Source of the DNA: Mangifera indica
Lineage: Eukaryota > Streptophyta > Magnoliopsida > Sapindales > Anacardiaceae
Length of the DNA stretch: 64,000 bases
Reading direction: 5' to 3'
Assembly: GCF_011075055.1 (NCBI RefSeq)
Contig: NC_058150.1
Location: 9,772,330-9,836,329, forward strand
Positions 1 through 11,194 of the stretch are shown piece after piece. The position numbers were made by a program, and so were the translations under genes. Every line of letters begins with the position of its first letter. The first letter of the stretch is position 1. The notes under the pieces are model-generated. The model did no database searches. It was not told the DNA's origin and saw only the letters and a program-made list of their open reading frames with translations.

Positions 1-3000
1 TATTACATCTGTCACTTTAAATGACTACAACAGTGGAATTCATGCATTGAAAACCTTAAAACATAATGCAAAACAACAATTATCATTTAATCCTCTCATT
101 GTAGCTACTAAAAATACCATTTACCCTTAAACAAAGTTTTCCTTGTACAATTTTATTGTGCCCACAAAAAGCCTAAGGAAAAATTTTTAACTTTTACCCC
201 TTTTGTCAAAATTCTATTGGTATAGGGCTAGATTTGAAGTACACTTGTTTAAGTTTGATATGGACTTTACTCAAATGAATCTAAACCTAAGGTAAAATAT
301 ATTAAATTTTTTTTTTAAACGGCACCATACAAGTTACAATGGAATCAAATTCGAGCGAACGAGTTCGGTAAGCCAGAACCAAGTTTAGTTTGTCAACATG
401 AATCCGAGTCTTATGTGTGTCGAATACGAACTCTTGATTCATGAAGCAAGTTAAACAAAAATGAGTTATTCTCTAGGCTCGCAAAGCTCGAGCTGAACCC
501 CCGAAAACAAACTTTACCTGGTTCGGTTCAACTAAAATCTAGTGCTAGGCATAATCATACCTACTTGGGAAATGATGTCTAGAAATTCTCATGATTTTTT
601 GTACCAAAAAATAAACTACAACTCTTCCTAAATCACTTTTTTTTTTTTCTAGTATTGAGTCAATTTTTATACTAATATTGAATCAATTTTTTGACTACTA
701 GAACATTTATAAACTAAAATTTCTAAACCCATGCTCAAAATGGAAAACACAATCCCAAAGCAATGAACAGTTTTGAAAAGTGATGATTTTGAGCCAAAGT
801 TTCTCTACCTTGGTTATACACTTAGTTTGAATTATTGAATATGGTCGACTTTGATTTTTTAAAAAAAAAACCCATCTATATATTAAGGCAAATTTGTCCA
901 ATCCTAACTATATTCATTTAACCCTAAGCATATATTAAGGCAAATTATCTTGAAGATTATAATAACCTTAAAAATTATTACTATATTTGATAAAAATGAG
1001 CATTATATTTAGTTAGATATAACCAAAAAAATACTAAAATACAATTTAACTTAAATGATCTTAGGTATAATTATTTTAAAATATATTTTATATTACTTGT
1101 TATATTAATTAAAAGTAAGAGTATTTTAGTCTTAAAAAAATTAATAAATAAGAATAAAATTATAATAAAATCAAGATTATTTTAGTAATCTTTTAAAATT
1201 TAAGGTAGATATAGTAATCTGAGTACTACCTACATTACTTGTCACATTATCATTGATAATTTAATATTATTGTAATATTTTATTATTGACAAAACAAACA
1301 AAATAATACAAATAATAAAAGATAGATTACCAAGATAATTAGACTTAACAAATCATGTCATAAAGTCGTGTTCATATCGTGTTAGTTTATGTTTTATGTC
1401 ATAAACTTTCAACTCTAACCAAACCTAAATTAGAATTGTGTCAAAAATTTTTAATTCTAACCTAACCCTTAAATATACAAATTGATTTAATTTGAGCCAA
1501 ATTGATCTGAAATTATCTATTATTTTCACTCTTCAAAATATTTTTACCATTTTAGTTTTTTCACCAAATTACTTCAACCTACTTTTATAAAACACACATT
1601 ATAAGATTTTGTCTTGTTTAAAAATGTTTTAAAAATTACATACTAAGAACTTTAAAACACATCAATAATCTAACTAATCAAATTATATTCTTACTACTTT
1701 AATAATAAAATAAAATATTTAAATAAAAAAATAATATGAGTAATTATAATTATATAAAGATACAACTATATATAATTTGTAAATATTTCAACTACTATTG
1801 ATATTGTCTTTCAACATTTTTATAATTTATCCATAACAAATTCTATTAAAATAACATTTATCTAAAACAAGTCAATTCGGATTGCATTAGGTACTTTCGT
1901 GTGAGTCCTACTAGTACCCGATTTAATTTCAAGTTGTATCGGGGTTGACTTGAAATAATTGTGTCAAAAAAGCTTAACCGTAATTTTTTTTTTATCTTGT
2001 CAGGTTAACGAGTTGTATTAAAAATTGTCAACTCTGAAGGTAACAAATCAAATGGCCCCAAGAGTATTGACTAATTTAATATACTTCCTCAAAAGTAGCT
2101 ATTTTTATTAATTCCCCTTTTAAACATAAATTAGTTTTGTGTGAAAATTTGAGGAACCGAAATCTCCATGTTGCCTATTCCGTTGCTGGTGCTTGAAAGC
2201 TCCACAGTTCTGTGCCTTGTGCCTGGAAGGTCCCACGTGCACCTCCGGGCAATATCCAAAACCCTTACATGGCATTGGAAATGTCTCTCTCTCTAGCTCC
2301 TCCTAAGATCCAATACAGGAACAAGAAATCGCTTCTTTTCCCTCTCTGAATACGGGCGAGGAAAATCTGCATCACCAAATCTACAAAGTTTAGAGGAACT
2401 ACAAAACTAACATGCTTAAATCGGATAACGAAGTTAGTAATTTTAAAATTTTCATTTTTCAATAACAAATATCAGTTCCCACAACAGCAAACACTAAACT
2501 TATCTAGATTTCGGACATGGTTTCGGTTCCATTTCTTTAAGAGGTGGAACCAAAACCAACTCCACAAAATTAGGTCCAAAACTTACTCAAGATAGACGAA
2601 TTCTTGATAAAAATTGAAACCGAGAGCTTGGTACCTGTTGTTTCTGTTTCAATTCAGCTTTTTCTCATCCTTAGTTAGGATTATATTCGAATCAAATCAA
2701 ACTCGAATTTAACTTGATTTAAATAGAGTTAGACTCAAATTTGTCAAACTTGTCTTGAAGTTGTTTGAGTTTTGACCCTACCCTAGTTATAATCCCATCA
2801 AATTTTTGTTTCATAATTTTATTTTAAATAAATAAAATTATATTTTTGTTATAGAATATTTGCCTTTTTTAATTTTGTACATTTCTTACACTTTTAAAGA
2901 ATATTTCATTAAAGCCGTTTAACATAAATTGTTTTTTGGGCTAAGCGTTTAACATAAAATTCTTGCATGGGGCCAAACCTTACAAGCCCTTATGAGTAGG

Positions 3001-3464
3001 GCTGGATTAGCCTTTACACAAAATCCAACTCGGATTAGATTGCAAAAACCAATTAAAATCGAATTGAATCATTTTTTAATTTATAAATTAGATTGAATTA
3101 AACACTTTTAAACTTAAGTTTAATTGAGTTTTAAAAAGAATCAATACTTTTAGTTTAAACTTGACTTAAATTTGAGTTAAATAAATTCAAATTAATCTAA
3201 ATTGAGTTAAGTTAGCATTCAAAACCTAGTTAATTTGGTTAAGCTACAACCCAATGCAAGTGCGAGTTTGAACCACCAGTAGGCCTAGGCTTGGGTCATA
3301 AACGACCCGTTTTTCAGGCTTTATAAGGCTTATGTTAGGTGAGAAAAAAACATTGAAACTGGTGAAACGAAATACTTAACAACTTCCATTAATCCATCAC
3401 CGTGGTGGTATTTAAATAATGTGCACTAATCAGATAATCAGTTTTATTTCAAATTATATACTTA
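1..3464. other. AT-rich intergenic DNA without a recognisable gene
   Basis: No reading frame here has recognisable protein similarity and frames are short on both strands. The DNA is very AT-rich. The stretches at about 340-545, 1340-2040 and 2680-3300 have the degenerate, slightly inverted texture (recurring aaccaaa, gttcg and gtgtc words) seen in old non-autonomous transposons, but I could not fix borders or target duplications for them. Confidence 0.6.
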
Positions 3465-4443
3465 GGCTAAGTGAAATTTCCCATCCAATGTTTGATACTA
3501 ATCTAGTTTCCACCTGTTAACATTTAAAAATTTATCTATTTATTAAATTTTTTTATTATTATTATTAAAGATAAATTTGCTATTTAAAAAGTTTATTCCT
3601 ATCCCTTAATTTCTTATTTTTTAGGTTTAAAAACGGATTTTTTTCTCTCTGATGCTAGGATTTTAACTTTTACATTTTTTTCATATATAGTTGCCCTCTA
3701 CTTTTTGAAATATCATAGTTTCACCCTTCTTCAATTTCAGTTTTTGATTGTTGTTGGAGTGCTTCTCCTCCGTTGTCGATGTGCTTCTTCTCTAAGACCG
3801 ATTCGTTAACGTCCTCCCTCTCATGGTGACTCTTGTAAGGGCAAAATGAGGTTGAAAAGGAGCGAAATATCTCACTTAATTTTGGTCGGACCTACTCGAT
3901 CTTAGTGGATGGTAGTAGTAAGAAATTGAGAAGTAGGTGCTCGACAACAATGCAAAGGGGAAGAAAAATTGTGTTTGGAGGTTGCTCGAAAGGAACGAAC
4001 TCGTCGAAGATTGATACTAGGCTTGACAATGGCTCAACCTTTGGCAAATTGGTGGCTAGAGATGGAGGGGACAACGTCGGAAACGTGGTAACAATTGAAA
4101 TAAGAGATTGGGGTGTGTATTGATAATATTTCAAAACCTTGGGGTGGTGAAGGTAGAGAAAAAATATGTGGGGGGTTTTGAAAATTTGCCTGGAAACCTA
4201 GGATATTGGGGGAAATAGCAAGTTTTGAAACCTGAAGAAAAAGGGGTTATGTAGAGGAAAAAAATAGTTTTCCAAAACTTAAGGTATAACCCAAAATATG
4301 AGTTTAAATTACATTTTTAAATATCAATTTTACCCTTAATTGTAATAATAAAATTTAATAAAGGTTGGGTATTTGAATGTTTAATAGTTAGTAGGGTGAG
4401 AATTGTTGGCATCAAACCTTGGGTGGGAATTAGTCGTTTGGCC
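3465..4443. mobile_element. MULE-like non-autonomous element with long degenerate inverted ends
   Basis: The right end, read inward on the minus strand, starts ggccaaacgact and continues with a match to the terminal repeat of the element at 20025-20584. The left end (ggctaagtgaaatttccca) is a diverged inverted copy of it. Similarity between the two ends runs on for tens of bases, as in Mutator-like MITEs. The flanking 9-mers (atatactta and ttttattta) agree at only some positions, so the target duplication is doubtful. The centre is less AT-rich and has short open frames on both strands (around 3900-4130) that resemble no known protein. The right end lies about 110 bp before the ATG of the 4555 gene model and could affect its promoter. 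Confidence 0.5.
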
Positions 4444-4554
4444 TTTTATTTAATGGAAAGGAAATAACTTGTCTGCCACCATTAAAGCTCAAAGTAACCC
4501 TAATTCCTATGCTTACACTGAAGCCTCTCTCTCTGGTTTTCTTATTCAATAGCC

Positions 4555-6442
4555 ATGGAATCAATATCCTTTGGATCTGATCCTCGTTTTTACTTTCAAG
4601 TTAAGTATTTGTTTTCTCATTCATGTTAAATCGATGTTTCTTTCTAATACCTGTTTAATATCTGTAGGTGGGAAAGATAAAAATCAGTAAGGGGATGAAA
4701 TGTTTGCAAGATTTGGTACACTGGTGCAAAAACAACTTGACTCCAGAAAGTGCTGGAATCCTTCATGAATCCATCGCCTATCTTCAATCTCTTCAACGAC
4801 AAGCACAGGTAATCTTACCTATTGTCCGTCATGTTTAAAGCTGGTTTTGTGGTTTTGGTATTCTATTCAAGTACACTTATTTAAAATATTAGCATCTGGG
4901 TCCTTAGATTGAACTGAAATTGTTCAAGTCTGAAGAACAAAATACCACTAAGTGTTTCTTGGCTAATGTCTCCTTCCTTGCTAGCTTTACTTGGTTGCTT
5001 TAAATGTGTTTCAAATGAGTCTGTCATTCAGCTTGATTTTACAGTTCTTGTATTGGGTATTAGGTGATAGAGTTTATCTATATTGGCAGTAAATCATTGA
5101 TATAAAAGAACAAAATGGCATTTTAGAACTACTCTAAATGAATTGATCGATAGCTGCATGGCTTTGATTTGGTGTGGAAGATTAGTAACTATGGGCTAAA
5201 AAGGATAAAGATGATATACTTGATGTTTACAAACAAGAAAAGGATAAACTTCTTGGATATTTTGAAAAACTTCCATCTTGTTTAACTTTAGCTTTTAAGG
5301 TGTTTTCCACTAAGGACTCTTCCTTTTCATATTTGGCTATTAAAGTTGGATTTAGTGATGACAGTTGGGAATAGAAGGCCAGGTTTATTTGTTTGGAAGA
5401 AGTTTTTTAAGATTAATATGAAAAAGACTGAAGAGTTCTTTCGAGAATTTTAACATTGACAAAAAGATATGCTCTATATATTTCAGCGATTAAAGCAGTG
5501 CCGAAATTAATAGGATCAACAACATTTTTAAACAAGGTTCACTTCCTTTCATTTGGAACTTTGTGCCAGTTTTTCTTTACTAAAGCATATTTAACATCAT
5601 GTAATATGGGGTGGATGGTACACAATTTTAGATAAAGCAAGCTAGCTTGTGGGCTACATCAGGTCTTCAACAAATGGTAATAAGTTCCAATCTTCTGTTA
5701 AAAATGGTCTGTTCATGGACCAAAAACAAACTTCTCAAAGTTTTCCTCCAGAACTGTATGAAAATGTGTATTTGCTTGAGTGGGTGATTGGATATAGAGA
5801 AGCGTTTTGTGAACTGGGGCATATGAATACAAATTTCAACTCAATAATTTTTACAAAAGAGGATTGGGATAAGACAATTGCATTGCACCACATTCCGAAA
5901 GTTGTAAAAGGTGCTTTTCGTAGCTTGTATAATGACAAGTACAGATTCATTTTTCTCCTCTTTTTTTTTTTAATTGTTGTCTACAATCTGTTATAGTTCT
6001 TCATTGTTAAGTACCTTGAACTTCTGATCACCACAATAAAAAATCTCTGCATATATTTCCTATTAAAGAAAGACAAAATGAAAATAAAAATTGGGTCCTA
6101 TGGTACGATTCAATCAGTTGATGTTTTCATTCCTCCTTTGTTCAATCTGAACTGACATAGCTTCTTCTATTAAATATGTGAAGGAAATTGAATCTGTAGC
6201 ACAACAGAGAGGAGCAGCACCTGCATCTTTCAATGTCAATGGAACAAATCTACATCGTGGGCAGGTTCCTTAAGGATACTGTTCATTAATGTTCTGTTAG
6301 GAATAGTTTATCAGATTTTATATTAACCCATGAGGAATAACACTTAACAATTTTTTTTTTCCTAATTGAAAACGCAAAGGTGGTTGAATCTTTAGCACAG
6401 CGGGGGGAAGCATTTGTATCTAATTCCTACATCAATGGACAG
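4555..6442 (+). CDS. Candidate 5' exons of a bHLH-like/hAT chimeric gene (partial bHLH fold)
   Basis: Four short blocks form a phase-consistent exon series: 4555-4599 (starts ATG), 4668-4808, 6184-6264 and 6380-6442. Each is a whole number of codons with AG before it and GT after it; the donor after 6264 (gttcct) is weak. The 47-codon second block contains KISKGMKCLQDLV followed, after a loop, by SIAYLQSLQRQ. This resembles helix 1 and helix 2 of plant bHLH factors of the bHLH62/BPE type, but the DNA-contacting basic region is missing. Blocks three and four resemble each other (ESVAQQRG and ESLAQRGE) and look like a duplicated exon. The next acceptor, at 6725-6726, leads in phase into the BED/hAT exon. 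Joined, the model would encode about 682 residues. It could instead be a decayed bHLH gene next to a transposon gene. That the exon series is real is an inference from splice borders and frame only. Confidence 0.45.
5104..5960 (+). pseudogene. Decayed duplicate of the hAT exon lacking its BED finger
   Basis: This intronic stretch aligns by eye with the hAT exon and its upstream intron. At 5104-5150 it carries the same gaacaaaat...actctaaat sequence that precedes the downstream exon at about 6674. It then skips the BED-finger part and resumes at the equivalent of about 6990 (actatgggct, then the DILDVYKQEKDKL block). Several in-frame stops and frame changes follow. A 115-codon open stretch at 5649-5996 contains YREAFCELGHM, matching NKEAFCELEHT in the downstream copy. 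Similarity fades near 5940. The copied intron sequence points to local duplication rather than an independent insertion. No functional product is expected. Confidence 0.7.
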
Positions 6443-6720
6443 GTATGTATTTCTCTCTCTCTCTGTGGATTGCATAATAATAATAATGTTTTAGTGAAAA
6501 TGTTTTTCATGATTGATATATATATTGCATCAATTAAAGAAAAATAAATATATTCAGTAATTTGCTAGTTGGGTGGTCATGTTAAATAGAAAAACAAATA
6601 ATATATAGTAATTTGCATTTTGTTGTTTATTAGGTGTAGATTTGTTTATATGGTAACAGGAAATTACTCATAAGAGAACAAAATACCAACTTTGAACTTA
6701 CTCTAAATCAAGGGATTGAT

Positions 6721-8445
6721 ATGCAGATGAACCATAAAGGCGACAACTCATCATGTTTTAAGCGAAAAAGGTGGTCAAACGTTTGGGAGGATTTCACAAA
6801 GTATGTAGGCAAAGATGAGAAGGAATGGACTAAATGTAAACATTGTAAGAAAGAGTTTGTAGGATCAAGTAAGAGTGAAACCGCATATCATGATAATCAT
6901 CTAAAAAGTTGCCTAGGTTTGAGAAATCCAGGTGGATTAGGAGATAAAGCAAAAGAGATAAGTTTGATTGATCGAGAACTAAATGACTCTGATTTGCTGC
7001 GAAAGATTATTAAGTATGGGCTGAATGGTATAAAGGATGATATACTTAATATTTATGAACAAGAAAAAGATAAGTTGCACAAATATTTAGAAAAACTCCC
7101 AGGTTGTGTTAATGTAACAATTGAAGACTTGTTGATCGACAACTTTTATGTTTATTTTGCGACAGTCTGGTATATTGATGATAATTGGGAATTGAAGAAG
7201 ATGATTTTTCATTTCGAGAATGATGATGCAAAGAAGGGGATTATTCATTTGGAGAATGATTATATTGATACCATGGGAGGCTTAAATGAAAATTCTCTAA
7301 AGCATTTTTTTCATGTTTGGAACATAGACAAAAAAATTCTGTCTATGGATGTTGACTGTACTTGTGAATTTGACGAAAACAAGGTTGACAAGTGGCTTAA
7401 CGAAAGAGCTTCACTTCCTTTTATTGGAAATTATTGTAAATGTTATGTTTTCTTACTGCAATTTGAAGAAAAAGTTATATCTGAGGTGTCGAAAAATGAT
7501 ATTTTCATGAAACTGAGGAATCTTGAAAACTACTACATAACATCATCAAACAAATATATGTTTGAATTAGCGGCAAAAAAAGTTGAGTCCCTGGGTAAAA
7601 AAGCAACTTTTACATTTCATCATAGGTTTAGTGTGTATTTCGATCTGCTTGTTTTGGTAATGGGAAATAAAGAAGCATTTTGTGAGTTGGAGCATACAGA
7701 TTATGATTTCAAGTGCATCGATTTTGATTGGGATGATGCAACTTCACTGCACAGCTTTTGGGTAGTGTTAAAAGATATGGAAAATGATATAGGGAAGCTG
7801 ATGGATTCTGAATCTAAATTGGCAAATGAGTGTTTCCCTATAGTTTATGATTTTTTTTCAAAAATGCTACAGTTCAAAAAAACTGAAAATCAGTACCTTC
7901 GCCATGCTGCATTACTTTGCAGAGAATATATTGATGAATATTGCAGCAACTCAAAGCTGTTATATGTAATCACAGTGATTCTGGATCCAAGATTTAAACT
8001 GGATATTGTAGAACATTTCTACAAAGAAATTTATGATGATGAGACAGACTTACACTTTAAGAAAATCTTTGATAGTGTTACAAATATTTACAATGAATAT
8101 GCAAAGGATGTCAAGTTGAAGGGGAGAGCATATGCATTTTCACAGCATGCAAATGTGGTTGCTTTGACAAAATCAGAATTTGACCGCTATTTGACAGATT
8201 CCAAGGTTCCTTTGTATGAAGAGTTTGATATACTAGAATGGTGGCGTGTGAATTCTCCTACTTATCCAACTCTAGCAATGATGGCTCGTGACTTCTTATC
8301 AATACCAATTGCTAAGCGTGATCGGTTGGATTCTTCTTCTTTGGAGGATGAAATTGAAGATATTTACACTAGTAAGTTGGATGTTGACTTAAAATGTGGT
8401 TTGGTATGTTTAAAAGTTTGGTTGAACGACCATGTAAATATATAA
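6721..8445 (+). CDS. hAT-superfamily transposase-like protein with BED zinc finger (RICESLEEPER-like)
   Basis: An uninterrupted 574-codon frame. Residues about 18-65 form a BED-type zinc finger, with C39-x2-C42 and a distal H60-x3-C64, a DNA-binding module of hAT transposases and their domesticated relatives. Residues about 300-460 resemble the hAT RNase-H-like region (DUF4413), including LDPRFKLD. Residues about 490-567 are the C-terminal dimerisation region, with LYEEFDILEWW and a terminal CLKVWL. Several hallmarks are lost: the D-x-W block reads IEDLL, the C-x2-H motif reads CKCY, and the usual RW is RF. Transposition activity is therefore unlikely, yet the frame is intact, which would fit a domesticated gene or a young pseudogene. 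The first ATG is at 6721. If spliced to the upstream exons, coding starts at the ATG at 6727, just after an AG acceptor. No terminal inverted repeats were found around it. Confidence 0.8.
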   Translation: MQMNHKGDNSSCFKRKRWSNVWEDFTKYVGKDEKEWTKCKHCKKEFVGSSKSETAYHDNHLKSCLGLRNPGGLGDKAKEISLIDRELNDSDLLRKIIKYGLNGIKDDILNIYEQEKDKLHKYLEKLPGCVNVTIEDLLIDNFYVYFATVWYIDDNWELKKMIFHFENDDAKKGIIHLENDYIDTMGGLNENSLKHFFHVWNIDKKILSMDVDCTCEFDENKVDKWLNERASLPFIGNYCKCYVFLLQFEEKVISEVSKNDIFMKLRNLENYYITSSNKYMFELAAKKVESLGKKATFTFHHRFSVYFDLLVLVMGNKEAFCELEHTDYDFKCIDFDWDDATSLHSFWVVLKDMENDIGKLMDSESKLANECFPIVYDFFSKMLQFKKTENQYLRHAALLCREYIDEYCSNSKLLYVITVILDPRFKLDIVEHFYKEIYDDETDLHFKKIFDSVTNIYNEYAKDVKLKGRAYAFSQHANVVALTKSEFDRYLTDSKVPLYEEFDILEWWRVNSPTYPTLAMMARDFLSIPIAKRDRLDSSSLEDEIEDIYTSKLDVDLKCGLVCLKVWLNDHVNI

Positions 8446-9334
8446 TGAAGTTGTTGAAATGATAATATATGTTTTTTTTTTTTCCCCATTTAAGAAATTT
8501 CCCTTTCAACATAATAACTATGAAATTAAAATTTAATATAAGTATGCCTTTTAAAAATAACTAGGCTTTTGTGGGATATCTTTTACTGTAAGGTTAAGAT
8601 GGTTGGATTTAAGTGGGTTGTGGTATAGAAATATCAGTTTATTAGCATATGTATAGCTCATGTCTTTTTTCTCGAGCCAACTCTTGTTATTGAGCCAATT
8701 CAATACAGGCAAATGGGCAGGGAGCTGTCCGGTAATTGTTTTTATGAGCTTGGCTGAAAATCATCCAAATGAGAGAAAAAGGAAAAGCCTGTTGTGGAAA
8801 CAAATGATTAGGGCTATATGCAAGCACTGTTCATGAAAGTAAGTATAATGGAAAACCTGTATTTTCATGTAAAAATAATCTGATAAACTATTATATATAA
8901 ATTGCAAGAATGGAATTATAATTATTTTATCAACACGCTTTTTTTTTCTATAAATTAAAAACTTAAATGGAAAAATATTTTAAAAAATAAAAAGCCAGAA
9001 GACATCTTCCCCCACGACAACCACCAAGCAATCACCACAACGGTCAATCGCCCACAAACACCAAAATTCGTATAAAAATGAAAGAAGAAAAAAAAAAAAT
9101 GCTCAGGAAAATGCTGGTCAAAGACTATGGAGTCTTGGCTACAAAATCTTCGTATAATTTTATAGTTTGTACGCCATGATATATTAATTTGTCATGATTT
9201 CGTACAACTGTATTTTAGCCGTAAAATATCATATCAAGTGATGAATACATAATTAAGTATAATCCTTCGAAATAAATATAATGGTTTTGATAAAATTAAT
9301 ACTAAGGTGTCTTAATTTGCGAATAACTCATGTA
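8446..9334. other. No gene seen; 3' flank of the hAT-like gene
   Basis: Short frames only. A 23-base block at about 8707-8729 is bounded by AG and GT and could be a remnant exon, but nothing supports it. The rest is AT-rich with poly-A and poly-T runs. Confidence 0.5.
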
Positions 9335-9859
9335 TAGAAGTGTGTATAATTTAGTTCAAATCATAAAATTAAAATGAACCACTTAAAAATTATAATTTGG
9401 TTTGATTTAGTATATAAAATGTTTTAGTTTGAGTTAATAATTTTTTGAAAAATGGTTTTTAGTTTGGAAGATTTTCAAACCAAACCACCCTGTAAACTTT
9501 TTATTTTAAAAATAAATATATATTATTATATTTGACACAAAATTTTCAATAAATAATTAGGTATACAATATGTTTTTCTGATTTTTTTTGTCGTTATCTT
9601 TACATATTTATTGTATATATATTTCATATTTATTTTTTAAATTTATATTATGTTATAGAAAACTATAATTCAATTAATTTTATTAAATAATATATATTTA
9701 GAAATGAATGATTTTAACAAGTTTGAATTGTAATCCAAATTAAATCAAACTGTATTTTTTCAATTTAGTTTGGTTTACTTTATAAATTTTTTAAACTATT
9801 TTTTCAGTATGGTTTAAAAAACTTTTAAATTATACTAAATTGGATTGTATACTGTCCTA
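9335..9859. mobile_element. hAT-like MITE rich in aaaccaaa/tttggtt
   Basis: The left end is tagaagtgtgtataatttag and the right end, reversed, is taggacagtatacaatcc: imperfect inverted ends of the TAGGGGTGTGTA type. The flanks carry actcatgt on the left and actctatg(t) on the right, an 8-bp target duplication if one inserted t is allowed. The interior alternates AT-rich DNA with tttggttt words and matches the layout of the element at 53152-53695. Confidence 0.5.
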
Positions 9860-10338
9860 ACTCTATGTTATGTATGTTGATACGGGAAATAGCACCAACT
9901 TAATCGACGTCGCAGGATTTGGGCTTGGGGGGAATGATTTGGAGGCGACTACTCCCAAATATGATGTTTTCATCTTAATGATTGCTTGTGATAGTCAAAG
10001 AGGCAAAATCTGTTGGTGGTGGCGGGTAATGCTTATGTGAGTGGCGGAAGGGTGGTGATGATGGTGTCAATAAATGGTGTTGTGGGTGATTATTTTAATT
10101 GAAAATGAAAATATTTTTATCTTAATAATTAAAAAAGTAGAGTTGAAAAAGATATAATTAAGGTTTAAGGTTACTTGCAATGTCAAATGAATATGAAGAC
10201 ATGTTTGTCATAAAACTTTAATAAAGGTAAATAAAATATTTGGATCGATTAATAACAATATTAATTTTTAAACCTAAATTGAAAATACTGTACTAGAGTT
10301 GGAATATGATAACTTTTTTGTTTTTTGGGTCTTGATAG
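9860..10338. other. No gene seen
   Basis: AT-rich flank with a short G-rich stretch at about 9900-10090 (gtggtg-type words) and no recognisable coding signal. Confidence 0.5.
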
Positions 10339-11180
10339 GAAATCACCCAAATTAGAGAAGAAAATGTTGGTTCTGGGCCTACTTCAAATCATGAAAATGA
10401 GACAATGAATGTAGATTTTGAGAACTTGTGTACTAAACGAAGAAAGTTAAATTCAAAGGTTTAGAAAGAATTCACAAAACATAAAGAAGATGATATAGAA
10501 TGGCTTATATGCAATCATTGTGAAGGAAGTTTCGGGGTTCGAGCAAGAAATGAACTACACATGAAAAATCATTTAGAAAAATAACAAAAATCCTGATCTT
10601 AAGAGTTAATAAAAGTGGTGAAGTTTTAAAATTTTTAGAAAGAAGATTTGAGTTTGAGCTTCTGTTACGTGTGTGAAACTTTGACGTACTAGTGCAGTGG
10701 TTATGGGTTCAGTAACTATATCTCGAGTTTATCTGTTCAACTAATCAGACGAGGTTCCCAGTTATTAAAAAAAAGAAATCTGGATGAAGACACATTTGTT
10801 ACTATACTTCGAATTTATCCATTTGACCACTATAGATGGATCCCAGTTATAGAAAAAAATAGAAATCTAGATAAAAGACACATTTGTTGAAACAAATGAT
10901 TTGATTGATTAAACTCTTGTCAGAGAAAAAATTGTCATTGATGAAGAAATGAATCATTGGATGCCGCACAAATCATCATTAAGCATGACTTTTCATCATT
11001 AAAGTCCATAAAGATCGACATACTCCATGTTTCGAAGTGTGAAAGAGATTTCTTATACATTGTTAAAGGTCTACTTTTGGATTTAAATGTTGAAAAGAAT
11101 ATATGCTCTACAGTTACAAGTATTTGCAGATAAGATTTTGATTTTTTTTTTCACAAACTCTTGGATCCATAAATGAGCTT
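10339..11180 (+). pseudogene. Third BED/hAT relic, broken by stops and cut off by the LINE
   Basis: After an AG at 10337-10338 a frame runs through KRRKLNSKV, a stop where hAT proteins have Trp, then KEFTKHKEDDIEW and a BED-like ICNHCEGSFG...HMKNHLEK. This is the N-terminal layout of plant hAT transposases. Further on, at about 10930-11135, the translation IIKHDFSSLKS...LLLDLNVEKNICS resembles the hAT middle region, where the intact upstream gene has WNIDKKIL. Stops and an inserted repeat (10687-10889) break the frame, and it ends against LINE sequence at about 11190. It is related to the 6721-8445 gene but is not a recent copy. Confidence 0.6.
10687..10889 (+). repeat. Tandemly duplicated SINE-like segment inside the hAT relic
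   Basis: Two diverged copies about 87 bp apart (10716 and 10802) share an order of words: ctata..tcga.tttatc, a cccagttat block, an A-rich run, then gacacatttgtt. The first is preceded by tagtgcagtggttatgg, matching the gtagtggttatgg word in the SINE at 52154-52350 read on its own strand. It is probably a decayed SINE with a partial duplication. Confidence 0.4.
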
Positions 11181-11194
11181 TACCTTTTTTTTTT

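Noticed and set aside
3892..4134. Overlapping 72- to 80-codon frames on both strands
   Set aside because: They lie in the core of the MULE-like element and match no family; kept only as part of that element.
5649..5996. 115-codon frame as a separate gene
   Set aside because: It is part of the decayed hAT duplicate and ends in low-complexity sequence.
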